A stretch of DNA of 34,297 nucleotides from Candidatus Nanopelagicales bacterium (lineage in GTDB: Bacteria; Actinomycetota; Actinomycetes; S36-B12). Made by a program: the position numbers and the translations under genes. The notes beneath the pieces are model-generated. The model saw only the letters and a list, made by a program, of their open reading frames with translations, was not told the DNA's origin and did no database searches. The stretch covers positions 1-34,297 of the forward strand of contig JAFMHB010000008.1 of NCBI GenBank assembly GCA_017854795.1, given 5' to 3'. Positions 27,199 to 34,297 of this stretch are shown one piece after another. The number at the start of each line of letters is the position of its first letter. Within the stretch, counting starts at the first letter, position 1.

Positions 27199-28329
27199 TC
27201 AACCGATCCGGCCGATCGGACCCGTTTGTGATTCCACTTGATTGACCGCAGTTTTCGGGGGTGTTCGTCTGACTAAGAAAACCATGATCACCACACCGAT
27301 TGCCGTTCCTATCCCCGCATAAATCAGCGGGAAGAACGCAATCGCAAGGGCCGCACCTGCGATCAGGGCCGTCCAGGCGTACATCAGGAAAACAGCTCGA
27401 CGCTGCGAATGTCCCATCTCGAGTAATCGATGATGTAAATGCTGTTTGTCGGGGGCAAATGGATTTCGACCAGCGCGGGTACGTCGGATCACTGCAAGTC
27501 CAAGGTCAACCAAAGGCAGAGCCATGACAGCAAACGGCAAGATCAAAGGCAATAGTGTGGGCAGGAAGGCACCACCAGAAAGGGCGCTGGGGTCAACTTG
27601 CCCTGAAAGCGTGATTGTCGCGGCGGCGAGTAAAAGTCCGAGCAGCATAGAGCCGGTATCTCCCATGAAGATGCGGGCAGGGAACAAATTATTCGGCAAG
27701 AATCCCAGCCCCATCCCGACTAGGAGGACACTGACTAACGTTGCAAGGGTGGCGCGCTCGAGCCCTAAATCGACCGACAGCAAATACGCGTAGACAAAAA
27801 ATGCTCCTGCAGCTACCGCAACAATTCCTGCGGCCAATCCATCAAGCCCATCGACAAAATTTATTGCGTTAATACTGACAACCACAATTATTACGGTGAA
27901 AAGCACGCTGGTTAATGGATCAAGAACTAAAGTTCCGCCAATCGGTAGCCAGATAATGGCGATCCCTTGAAATGCCATCACGCCTGCAGCAAGTACTTGA
28001 CCGGCGAGTTTGGTCGGTGCGTCAAGTCCCCATTTGTCGTCAACTATTCCCAAGACAATAATGATGGCCGCACCTGAGAGCAGCGCAATGACAACATTTG
28101 AACCCTCAAAAACTGAGCTCATCATGGGTAACTTGCTCGCAAGCAGTAGTCCAGTTAAAAGCCCACCTGCCATTGCCAACCCACCAAGACGCGGAGTAGG
28201 CGTGTCATGAACATCACGGTCCCGAACAGGGGCAACAATCCCCCAACGAAGAGCCAGTGCGCGTACAGGTGGAGTCAGGAAATAGGTGACAGCGGCTGCA
28301 GCGAATAGACACAACATGTATTCGCGCAT
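27199..28329 (-). CDS. wecA: WecA-type undecaprenyl-phosphate GlcNAc-1-phosphate transferase
   Basis: Polytopic membrane enzyme that loads GlcNAc-1-phosphate onto polyprenyl phosphate, the first step of linker or surface polysaccharide synthesis (in mycobacteria the arabinogalactan linker). The 376 residues include about ten or eleven membrane helices and the family motifs PRLGG (46-50), GIVDDKWGLD (Asp97-Asp98), NAINFVDGLDG (154-164), FMGDTGS (221-227) and the loop HLHHRL (297-302). HLHH is the WecA/Rfe mark and separates it from MraY. AAGGAG is 6 bases before the ATG. M. tuberculosis has rfe (Rv1302) at the same place before the atp operon. It lies 34 bases behind glyA. Confidence 0.95.
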   Translation of the reverse strand: MREYMLCLFAAAAVTYFLTPPVRALALRWGIVAPVRDRDVHDTPTPRLGGLAMAGGLLTGLLLASKLPMMSSVFEGSNVVIALLSGAAIIIVLGIVDDKWGLDAPTKLAGQVLAAGVMAFQGIAIIWLPIGGTLVLDPLTSVLFTVIIVVVSINAINFVDGLDGLAAGIVAVAAGAFFVYAYLLSVDLGLERATLATLVSVLLVGMGLGFLPNNLFPARIFMGDTGSMLLGLLLAAATITLSGQVDPSALSGGAFLPTLLPLILPFAVMALPLVDLGLAVIRRTRAGRNPFAPDKQHLHHRLLEMGHSQRRAVFLMYAWTALIAGAALAIAFFPLIYAGIGTAIGVVIMVFLVRRTPPKTAVNQVESQTGPIGRIG

Positions 28330-28363
28330 GACCTACTCCTTTCCACTGCCACTTACCGACGAA

Positions 28364-29614
<1,251 letters not shown>

Positions 29615-29684
29615 GCCGTCACATTCCTTTCATGTTGCGGGATCAAACTCCTGCAATATTAATCTTTGAGGCCCCAGCCTATTG

Positions 29685-29738
29685 GATCAGAGTTCAACTC
29701 GCCCTTAAGCGCAAGGGCATCGAGTCGAGTTCTTGATC
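29685..29738 (-). other. Long imperfect hairpin between the TsaC-like gene and glyA
   Basis: Outer arms GATCA/TGATC, middle AACTCG/CGAGTT and inner CCCTT/AAGGG around the loop AAGCGC (core 29696-29731) form one long stem with a few bulges. No run of T follows on the minus strand, so it is a poor intrinsic terminator. It might be a 3'-end protecting structure for the upstream gene or part of the glyA leader. The remaining bases of 29615-29741 show only the glyA ribosome binding site. Confidence 0.4.
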
Positions 29739-29741
29739 ACT

Positions 29742-30386
29742 TCACCCAGGAACCCCATGATAGGAAATGAAATCGCTCAATGCTTGCGAGTCAATGGCTC
29801 CCTCGCGCAAGATTGTCGGTTTTTCTCCCGTGCAGTCAATTACGGTGCTGCCGCTACCGGAGACAAGGTCCCCAGCCGCGATGATCACTGATACCGAATC
29901 GATCTCGCAGGCACCAAGTTGAGTCGCTTGCGCAATCCGGGGCATCCCTGCCTGTTGCGCACCCGATGAGGCAAGTGGACCTGTTGTCATAAGTAATTCC
30001 AATAAAAACGGATGTACCGGCATCCGCACGGCAATAGGAGCACCGACAGGGTGATCCCATGCCAAAGTCGTTCCAGCTTTGAGTAGCAGCGTCAGCTCTC
30101 CTGGCCAATAACACTCCATTATCTCTTTGGCAATATGGGGAATTGATGAAGTGATTCCGGAAACCGCAGCGGCATTGGGAACCAGCACCGAGAGCGGGAC
30201 CTGCGGTCCAAGGCCCTTGTATTCCCGCAAAAGTGATGTACCTCTGGGTGAAAAAGCGTCCGTGACAACCGCGTATTGAGACTCTGTGGGAACAATGACT
30301 AATCCGCCACGACGTATCGTTGAATAGGCCATCGAGATGGCTCTATTCCGATTTTGTGTATCACCACCTTCGATGCGCACACTCAC
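29742..30386 (-). CDS. TsaC/Sua5 (YrdC)-like protein with altered active site
   Basis: 214 residues with the YrdC fold. Family members make threonylcarbamoyl-AMP for the t6A tRNA modification. Overall alignment to actinobacterial Sua5 is clear (GGLVIVPTESQYAVVTDAF, YWPGELTLLLKAG, APIAVRMPVHPFLLELL, GSTVIDCTGEKPTILREGAI). However, the catalytic KxR motif reads KGL (about residues 58-60, codon CTT in place of Arg) and the SxN motif reads GAQ within PLASSGAQQAG, where relatives have SSAN. PT[DE]TxYG is also changed to PTESQYA. The usual place between prmC and wecA fits Rv1301. The GTG start has TAGGCT 6 bases upstream. It may be inactive or have a new role; a second TsaC would then be needed elsewhere. 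Confidence 0.85.
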   Translation of the reverse strand: MSVRIEGGDTQNRNRAISMAYSTIRRGGLVIVPTESQYAVVTDAFSPRGTSLLREYKGLGPQVPLSVLVPNAAAVSGITSSIPHIAKEIMECYWPGELTLLLKAGTTLAWDHPVGAPIAVRMPVHPFLLELLMTTGPLASSGAQQAGMPRIAQATQLGACEIDSVSVIIAAGDLVSGSGSTVIDCTGEKPTILREGAIDSQALSDFISYHGVPG

Positions 30387-30392
30387 GTGAAC

Positions 30393-30398
30393 AGCCTA
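30393..30398 (-). promoter_or_regulatory. -10 hexamer of a leaderless promoter for the TsaC-like gene
   Basis: Minus strand TAGGCT, then GTTCAC, then the GTG at 30386. It lies in the 23-base gap after prmC, so the gene may be transcribed both from the prfA-prmC operon and by itself. Confidence 0.45.
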
Positions 30399-30409
30399 AA
30401 CCCGGTAAC

Positions 30410-31333
30410 TTAAATCCGAGTCGCCACAGTGAATCGTGGGCGCTGATTAAAATCCTGTCGATCACTAACCCCCGTAAAAAATAGATCTCCCGGTACTCCG
30501 GGCATGTAGGTAGCAAGTTCCTCATCAAGTTGAGCACCTCGAAGAACGCTAACGACGCCCATTTCACCCGCATCGGGACCCTGTACATCTGCATGCTCAA
30601 CAACGAGTAAACCTCCGGGCTTGAGCAGCATGCCGGCTGTTTTCGCAATACCTCGGATTACATCGAGGCCGTCGGCGCCACCGTAGAGGGCCATTGCAGG
30701 TTCGTGGACACGTACTTCAGGGTCGCGAGGAATCATGTCCATCGGAATATATGGTGGGTTACACGTCACTACATCACATCTACCCGACAATCCAATGAAA
30801 ACTTCAGCCGAATAATCGGTGGCATCGATCTGGTGCACTTCAACAGGTATCAGTGGATCAAAATTTCTGATGTTTTTTTCAAGCCACGGGAAGGCATCTG
30901 GACTGAGTTCAACTCCGACAACACGAGTTCCCGGAACCTCCATCGCCAAAGATATGGCAATAGCCCCTGAACCAGTGCACAAGTCAACCGCTATCGGATT
31001 TTCTAAGTCATTCAAGAAACGAATTGCGGCCTCCGCGACCAATTCACTTTCAGGCCTCGGGATAAATACTCCAGGTCCAACTTCGAGTTCAATTCGGCGA
31101 AAACCAGCAGTGCCCACAATGTGTTGAAGTGGAATGCGATTAAGTCGCTTCGCCATCAGCCTTTCAAATGAAATGCGGTCATTCTCGTCAAGTGCATCTT
31201 GCATGAACAAACGATTCCGCGGAACCGCAAGGACGTGAGCCAGCAACTCCGCCGACTCAGTAGCTGCTGAATCAATACCGGCATTCGACAGTCGGTGTTG
31301 GGCATCAACGAGTATGTCGCGAATAGTGCTCAC
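30410..31333 (-). CDS. prmC: Release factor glutamine methyltransferase PrmC (HemK)
   Basis: SAM-dependent methyltransferase that modifies the Gln of the GGQ motif in release factors. The 307 residues have the N-terminal helical domain (about 1-85), then IPRPESELV (91-99), the SAM motif [15 protein letters not shown] (116-130), VGVELS, and the catalytic CNPPYIP (NPPY 192-195). The ATG overlaps the prfA stop by 4 bases, so enzyme and substrate are made together. The C-terminus (about 290-307) is slightly longer than usual and basic. Confidence 0.97.
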   Translation of the reverse strand: MSTIRDILVDAQHRLSNAGIDSAATESAELLAHVLAVPRNRLFMQDALDENDRISFERLMAKRLNRIPLQHIVGTAGFRRIELEVGPGVFIPRPESELVAEAAIRFLNDLENPIAVDLCTGSGAIAISLAMEVPGTRVVGVELSPDAFPWLEKNIRNFDPLIPVEVHQIDATDYSAEVFIGLSGRCDVVTCNPPYIPMDMIPRDPEVRVHEPAMALYGGADGLDVIRGIAKTAGMLLKPGGLLVVEHADVQGPDAGEMGVVSVLRGAQLDEELATYMPGVPGDLFFTGVSDRQDFNQRPRFTVATRI

Positions 31334-32403
31334 GCCGAAGGCTCTGCCAACCGACTCTGTTGATCGGCCGTAACGCAGGCTTCAATGACCGCGTCTAAAT
31401 CACCGTCAAGAATTTGATCTAAGTTATGCGACTTGAACCCGACCCGGTGGTCATTGAGTCGGTTTTCCGGAAAGTTATATGTCCTAATTCTCTCGCTGCG
31501 ATCCACTGTCCGTACTTGTGATCGCCTGATATCTGATGCATCCTTTGCCGCAGATTCTTCAGCGACAGCAAGGAGGCGGGCGCGCAATATGCGCATAGCC
31601 TGCTCCCTATTTTGCAACTGACTTTTTTCGTTTTGACAGGAAACCACCACGCCGGTCGGCATATGAGTAATTCGAACAGCCGAGTCCGTTGTGTTAACAC
31701 TTTGCCCACCTGGTCCCGAAGATCTGAAGACGTCGATCCGTAAATCATTGGGGTCGATACTCACATCGACATCTTCTGCTTCCGGTGCGACCATGACGCC
31801 CGCGGCTGAGGTATGAATTCTGCCCTGAGACTCTGTGACTGGGACTCGCTGCACCCGGTGGACACCCCCTTCAAAACGCAAGCGTGCGTACGGTCCTTCA
31901 CCTGGTCCGGGAGCCACCTTCGACTTCACAGCAATGGAGATGTCCTTGTAGCCGCCCAAATCTGATTCGACGGCATCGAGAACTTCGGTGGACCAGCCCC
32001 GACGTTCGGCGTAACGCAAATACATTCGCATGAGGTCGGAGGCAAAAAGTGCAGATTCATCCCCGCCTTCACCCGCTTTAATTTCAACAATCACGTCTTT
32101 GTCGTCCATTGGGTCACGTGGAAGCAGTAATTGCGTGAGTTTCTCGGCAAGAGCAGCCTGTCGAGGGAGGAGTTCGACGGCCTCAGCCGCAAAGGATTCA
32201 TCTTGATCCGCGAGCTCTTGCGCCGTTTCAAGATCCGAAGAAACTGCCAACCAATCGCGGTAGGCCGCGACTATTGGACGAAGTGCTGCATAACGCCGTC
32301 CTAACTTCCGAGCCTGCGCTTGATCTGCGTGAATTGCGGGGTCTGCAAGCCCCGCCTCGACGGTATCGAGTTCTTTTGCAAGTAGGGCACATGATTCAAA
32401 CAC
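31330..32403 (-). CDS. prfA: Peptide chain release factor 1
   Basis: Recognises UAA and UAG and triggers peptide release. The 357 residues are full length. The GGQ motif is at 232-234 ([20 protein letters not shown]), the stop-codon tripeptide is Pro188-Val189-Thr190 (the PxT of RF1), and the preceding domain has [15 protein letters not shown]. The start is a GTG with GAGGAG about 6 bases upstream. It is separated from rpmE by a strong terminator, so it should have a promoter of its own in 32404-32470. Overlapped by prmC at the 3' end. Confidence 0.98.
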   Translation of the reverse strand: MFESCALLAKELDTVEAGLADPAIHADQAQARKLGRRYAALRPIVAAYRDWLAVSSDLETAQELADQDESFAAEAVELLPRQAALAEKLTQLLLPRDPMDDKDVIVEIKAGEGGDESALFASDLMRMYLRYAERRGWSTEVLDAVESDLGGYKDISIAVKSKVAPGPGEGPYARLRFEGGVHRVQRVPVTESQGRIHTSAAGVMVAPEAEDVDVSIDPNDLRIDVFRSSGPGGQSVNTTDSAVRITHMPTGVVVSCQNEKSQLQNREQAMRILRARLLAVAEESAAKDASDIRRSQVRTVDRSERIRTYNFPENRLNDHRVGFKSHNLDQILDGDLDAVIEACVTADQQSRLAEPSA

Positions 32404-32431
32404 GTTTCGCTCCTCAACTTGCTTTGGTTAC

Positions 32432-32445
32432 TTGACTGCTGTCAA
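32432..32445 (-). promoter_or_regulatory. Inverted repeat in the prfA upstream region
   Basis: TTGAC-AGCA-GTCAA, a perfect 5-bp inverted repeat 29-42 bases before the prfA start. One half contains TTGACA, the consensus -35, but the -10-like CAAGTT at the right distance would start transcription after the ribosome binding site. A TAGTGT hexamer just upstream (32448-32453) would suit a leadered transcript better. The repeat may then be an operator or an RNA stem. Confidence 0.3.
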
Positions 32446-32470
32446 AAACACTAGGGACAACAGTGAACTT

Positions 32471-32541
32471 AAAAAGCGGGCGCCGGTCTGGGACCGACCG
32501 CGCGACGGGGGAGACACGCGGCCGATCCCAGGCCGGCGCCC
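32471..32541 (-). terminator. Very large intrinsic terminator behind rpmE
   Basis: GGGCGCCGG (32478-32486) pairs perfectly with CCGGCGCCC (32533-32541). The stem continues through CTGGGA/TCCCAG and, after a small internal loop, CCGCG/CGCGG, giving more than 20 base pairs around a loop of about 14 bases. On the minus strand the stem is followed by GC and then TTTTT (plus 32471-32475). It starts 9 bases after the rpmE stop and ends well before prfA. It is the only strong rho-independent terminator I see in the window. Confidence 0.85.
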
Positions 32542-32550
32542 GGGAAGTAG

Positions 32551-32787
32551 TTATGCAGACTCTGTGGTTTCGTCTTCCACAGGAGCAACACCGTAGCGGT
32601 TTTGGAATCTAGCGACTCGGCCACCCGTGTCAAGAATCTTCTGCTTACCCGTGTAGAACGGGTGGCAGTTTGAGCACACGTCAGCGTGAATGCTGCCACT
32701 CTTGGAAGTACTACGCGTTTGGAAGGTGCTGCCACATGTGCAGGTAACCGTCGTCTCCACGTAATCTGGATGAATACCAGCTTTCAT
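32551..32787 (-). CDS. rpmE: 50S ribosomal protein L31, zinc-binding form
   Basis: Ribosomal protein at the subunit bridge. With the start at 32787 the product is 78 residues and begins [10 protein letters not shown], the family N-terminus. Cys residues in CTCGSTF and [13 protein letters not shown] form the zinc site, so this is the Zn-containing (C+) type, not the zinc-independent paralogue induced by zinc shortage. AAGGAG stands 6 bases before this ATG; the in-frame codons back to 32826 are not needed. It follows rho by 151 bases and precedes a large terminator. The order rho-rpmE-prfA is standard for actinobacteria. Confidence 0.98.
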   Translation of the reverse strand: MKAGIHPDYVETTVTCTCGSTFQTRSTSKSGSIHADVCSNCHPFYTGKQKILDTGGRVARFQNRYGVAPVEDETTESA

Positions 32788-32938
32788 GTTTTGCTCCTTT
32801 ATCAATGTCCGGGTCGAAATCACCAATTCGGTCTCCTGCGAGTGCAGAGGCTTTCAATCGAAACGCAATTTCGTGAACCGGATCCAACACCTCTAGTATG
32901 CCACGTTATCGGTCTCTCGATTTCAGTAGCCCTGACCT
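32788..32938 (-). promoter_or_regulatory. Upstream region of rpmE (no gene)
   Basis: 151 bases between the rho stop and rpmE. It contains a small inverted repeat CGAAA-TTGCG-TTTCG on the minus strand (plus 32859-32873) and an extended purine-rich ribosome binding site. A promoter is likely, because rpmE is normally transcribed at high level, but I cannot name a convincing -35/-10 pair. No strong terminator for rho is visible. Confidence 0.35.
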
Positions 32939-34297
32939 CTAGTCGTCGTCGTCGGATCCAGGCCGAGCCGGGGCGGTCTTTTGAACCTGCTTGAGGAATT
33001 CAAAGTTGGTCTCCGTTTCCCTCAACTTATTGAGCAGCAACTCAATCGACTGTTGGGGATCTAGGGCATGCAGGACCTTTCTCAGGGTCCAAACCACCTT
33101 GAGTTCCTCCGGTGAAAGGAGTAATTCTTCCTTGCGAGTACCCGATGGATCAACGTCGACAGCAGGAAAGATCCTTTTGTCAGCGAGACGGCGATCGAGT
33201 TTGAGTTCCATGTTGCCGGTTCCCTTGAATTCCTCAAAAATTACTTCGTCCATCCGAGACCCTGTTTCGACCAAAGCCGTTGCCAAAATAGTCAGTGAGC
33301 CACCGTTTTCAATGTTTCGAGCAGCTCCAAAGAATTTCTTCGGTGGGTAGAGGGCGGTTGAATCAACTCCACCAGAGAGAATTCGACCCGAGGCTGGGGC
33401 TGCCAAGTTGTAGGCCCGACCCAATCGAGTCATGGAGTCGAGTAGAACGACTACATCCTGACCAGATTCGACCAAACGCTTTGCCCGCTCAATTGCAAGT
33501 TCAGCGATGATGGTGTGATCTTCGGCTGGTCGATCAAATGTGGAGGCGATTACTTCGCCTTCCACACTTCGTTGCATGTCGGTGACTTCCTCAGGGCGTT
33601 CGTCAACCAAAACCACCATGAGGTGACAGTCAGGATCATTAACAGTTATTGCATTTGCAATGGCCTGCAATACCATCGTCTTGCCAGCTTTTGGCGGCGA
33701 GACGATCAGCCCACGCTGGCCCTTGCCTATTGGTGCCACAAGATCAATAACCCGAGTTGTCAGGTTCGAACTCGTTGTTTCCAACTTAAGTCGTTCCTGC
33801 GGATATAGGGGGGTTAACTTGGAAAAATCAGGCCGATTTTTGATGGCCTCTAAGTCATAACCATTTACCGAATCGACCTTCACCAGCGGATTAAACTTTT
33901 CGCGACGCTCACCTTCGCGTGGCTGCCGCACGGATCCAATAACAGCATCGCCCTTGCGAAGCCCCAGTTTGCGAACAAATGAGAGCGACACGTAAACGTC
34001 ATTGGGGCCAGGCAGGTAACCGCTCGTGCGAACGAATGCGTAGTTGTCTAGCACATCGAGGATGCCTGCAACCGGCACGAGGACGTCATCTTCGGTCAGC
34101 TCAGTCTCGTAGTCATTAAAGTTGTTTTGGCCGCCACTGCGACGATTGCTCGGTCTGTCACGGCGGTCTCTGCGATTCCGGTTTCGACTGCGACTACCTC
34201 GGTCATCAGACCCACTGTTGCGATCGTCATCACCGTCATTTGAATTCCGGTCGTTGCTATTGCGATCATTGCTATTGCGATCGTTGCTATTGCGATC
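32939..34297 (-). CDS. rho: Transcription termination factor Rho (5' end outside window)
   Basis: Hexameric RNA helicase that ends transcription at Rho-dependent sites. The visible 452 residues cover part of a low-complexity N-terminal region, the RNA-binding OSB domain (VAGILDVLDNYAFVRTSGYL, YVSLSFVRKLGLRKGD) and the motor domain: Walker A PPKAGKT, VDERPEEVTDMQRSVEGEV, Walker B VVVLLDSMTRLGRAYN, the Q-loop segment KKFFGAARNIENGGSLTI, and the R-loop FKGTGNMELKLDR. The frame stays open to the right edge, so the gene starts outside. The N-terminal region (34079-34297) is composed almost only of Arg, Asn, Asp, Ser and Gly, with pentapeptide repeats at the edge. Rho with such an inserted basic region is known in actinobacteria. 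The C-terminus ends in four Asp residues. Confidence 0.98.
   Translation of the reverse strand, partial: DRNSNDRNSNDRNSNDRNSNDGDDDRNSGSDDRGSRSRNRNRRDRRDRPSNRRSGGQNNFNDYETELTEDDVLVPVAGILDVLDNYAFVRTSGYLPGPNDVYVSLSFVRKLGLRKGDAVIGSVRQPREGERREKFNPLVKVDSVNGYDLEAIKNRPDFSKLTPLYPQERLKLETTSSNLTTRVIDLVAPIGKGQRGLIVSPPKAGKTMVLQAIANAITVNDPDCHLMVVLVDERPEEVTDMQRSVEGEVIASTFDRPAEDHTIIAELAIERAKRLVESGQDVVVLLDSMTRLGRAYNLAAPASGRILSGGVDSTALYPPKKFFGAARNIENGGSLTILATALVETGSRMDEVIFEEFKGTGNMELKLDRRLADKRIFPAVDVDPSGTRKEELLLSPEELKVVWTLRKVLHALDPQQSIELLLNKLRETETNFEFLKQVQKTAPARPGSDDDD
34247..34297 (-). repeat. 15-base tandem repeat inside rho
   Basis: Three full copies and 6 bases of a fourth of a 15-base unit (plus strand GCGATCNTTGCTATT; the first copy deviates in its first four bases), coding for Asp-Arg-Asn-Ser-Asn repeated. 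The array runs off the right edge of the window, so its full length is unknown. The near-identity of the units at the DNA level suggests recent slippage or expansion. Confidence 0.9.

Noticed and set aside
27199-28329. MraY (phospho-MurNAc-pentapeptide transferase)
   Set aside because: The loop motif HLHHRL and the gene position before atp genes indicate WecA/Rfe.
29615-29741. Glycine or folate-related riboswitch before glyA
   Set aside because: The 127-base leader has one long hairpin but none of the conserved cores I know for these classes.
34247-34297. Regularly repeated units resembling a repeat array
   Set aside because: The units are 15 bases, directly adjacent and in frame with rho; no spacers, so not a CRISPR array.

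Overview
The window reads as ordinary chromosome from an actinobacterium (class Actinomycetes), probably a fairly streamlined one. Base composition looks intermediate, roughly half GC by eye and not computed. Genes are packed with 1-4 base overlaps, and no stretch longer than about 150 bases lacks a gene. The strongest taxonomic evidence is gene order. From right to left (rho, rpmE, prfA, prmC, tsaC-like, wecA, atp operon, the ATR/murA pair, nucS, mce, thiolase, thioredoxin, glgB, glgE), the window follows the backbone known from Mycobacterium tuberculosis (about Rv1297 to Rv1328) and, in part, Streptomyces. NucS in this setting is also typical of actinobacteria. I cannot assign a genus; freshwater or marine lineages such as Nanopelagicales are a guess.

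Layout. (1) 1-6279, plus strand: alpha-glucan metabolism, with glgX (5' end outside the window), glgE and glgB. (2) 6276-17290: a two-strand block built around the ethylmalonyl-CoA pathway. It holds a thioredoxin/TPR chaperone, meaB and a thiolase (minus); mce, a 55-residue membrane protein and crotonyl-CoA carboxylase/reductase (plus); an alpha/beta hydrolase, a small zinc-ribbon protein, a tandem 3-hydroxybutyryl-CoA dehydrogenase, the mismatch endonuclease nucS and ethylmalonyl-CoA mutase (minus); and a small membrane protein (plus). (3) 17295-19177: murA (minus) back to back with a PduO-type cobalamin adenosyltransferase (plus). (4) 19184-27086, minus: the ATP synthase operon atpI-atpZ-like-atpB-E-F-H-A-G-D-C. 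(5) 27199-34297, minus: wecA, glyA, a TsaC/Sua5-like protein with an altered active site, prmC, prfA, rpmE and rho (5' end outside the window).

How it fits together. Thiolase, the tandem dehydrogenase and Ccr can carry acetyl-CoA to ethylmalonyl-CoA. Mce epimerises it and the B12-dependent mutase Ecm turns it into methylsuccinyl-CoA, with MeaB guarding the mutase and the adenosyltransferase supplying adenosylcobalamin. The later enzymes of the pathway and crotonase are not in the window. GlgE and GlgB build branched alpha-glucan from maltose-1-phosphate and GlgX debranches it.

Two global features stand out. At least seven genes without a Shine-Dalgarno sequence have a TANNNT -10 hexamer ending exactly 6 bases before the start codon, as expected for leaderless transcripts. 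All four convergent gene pairs are separated by 6 bases or fewer, leaving no space for intrinsic terminators. I found no tRNA, rRNA, CRISPR array, insertion sequence, phage gene or recognisable riboswitch. The most unusual single items are the TsaC-like protein lacking its catalytic tetrad, the tandem dehydrogenase with unlike cofactor motifs, the repeat-coded low-complexity N-terminal region of Rho, and a very large terminator hairpin behind rpmE.
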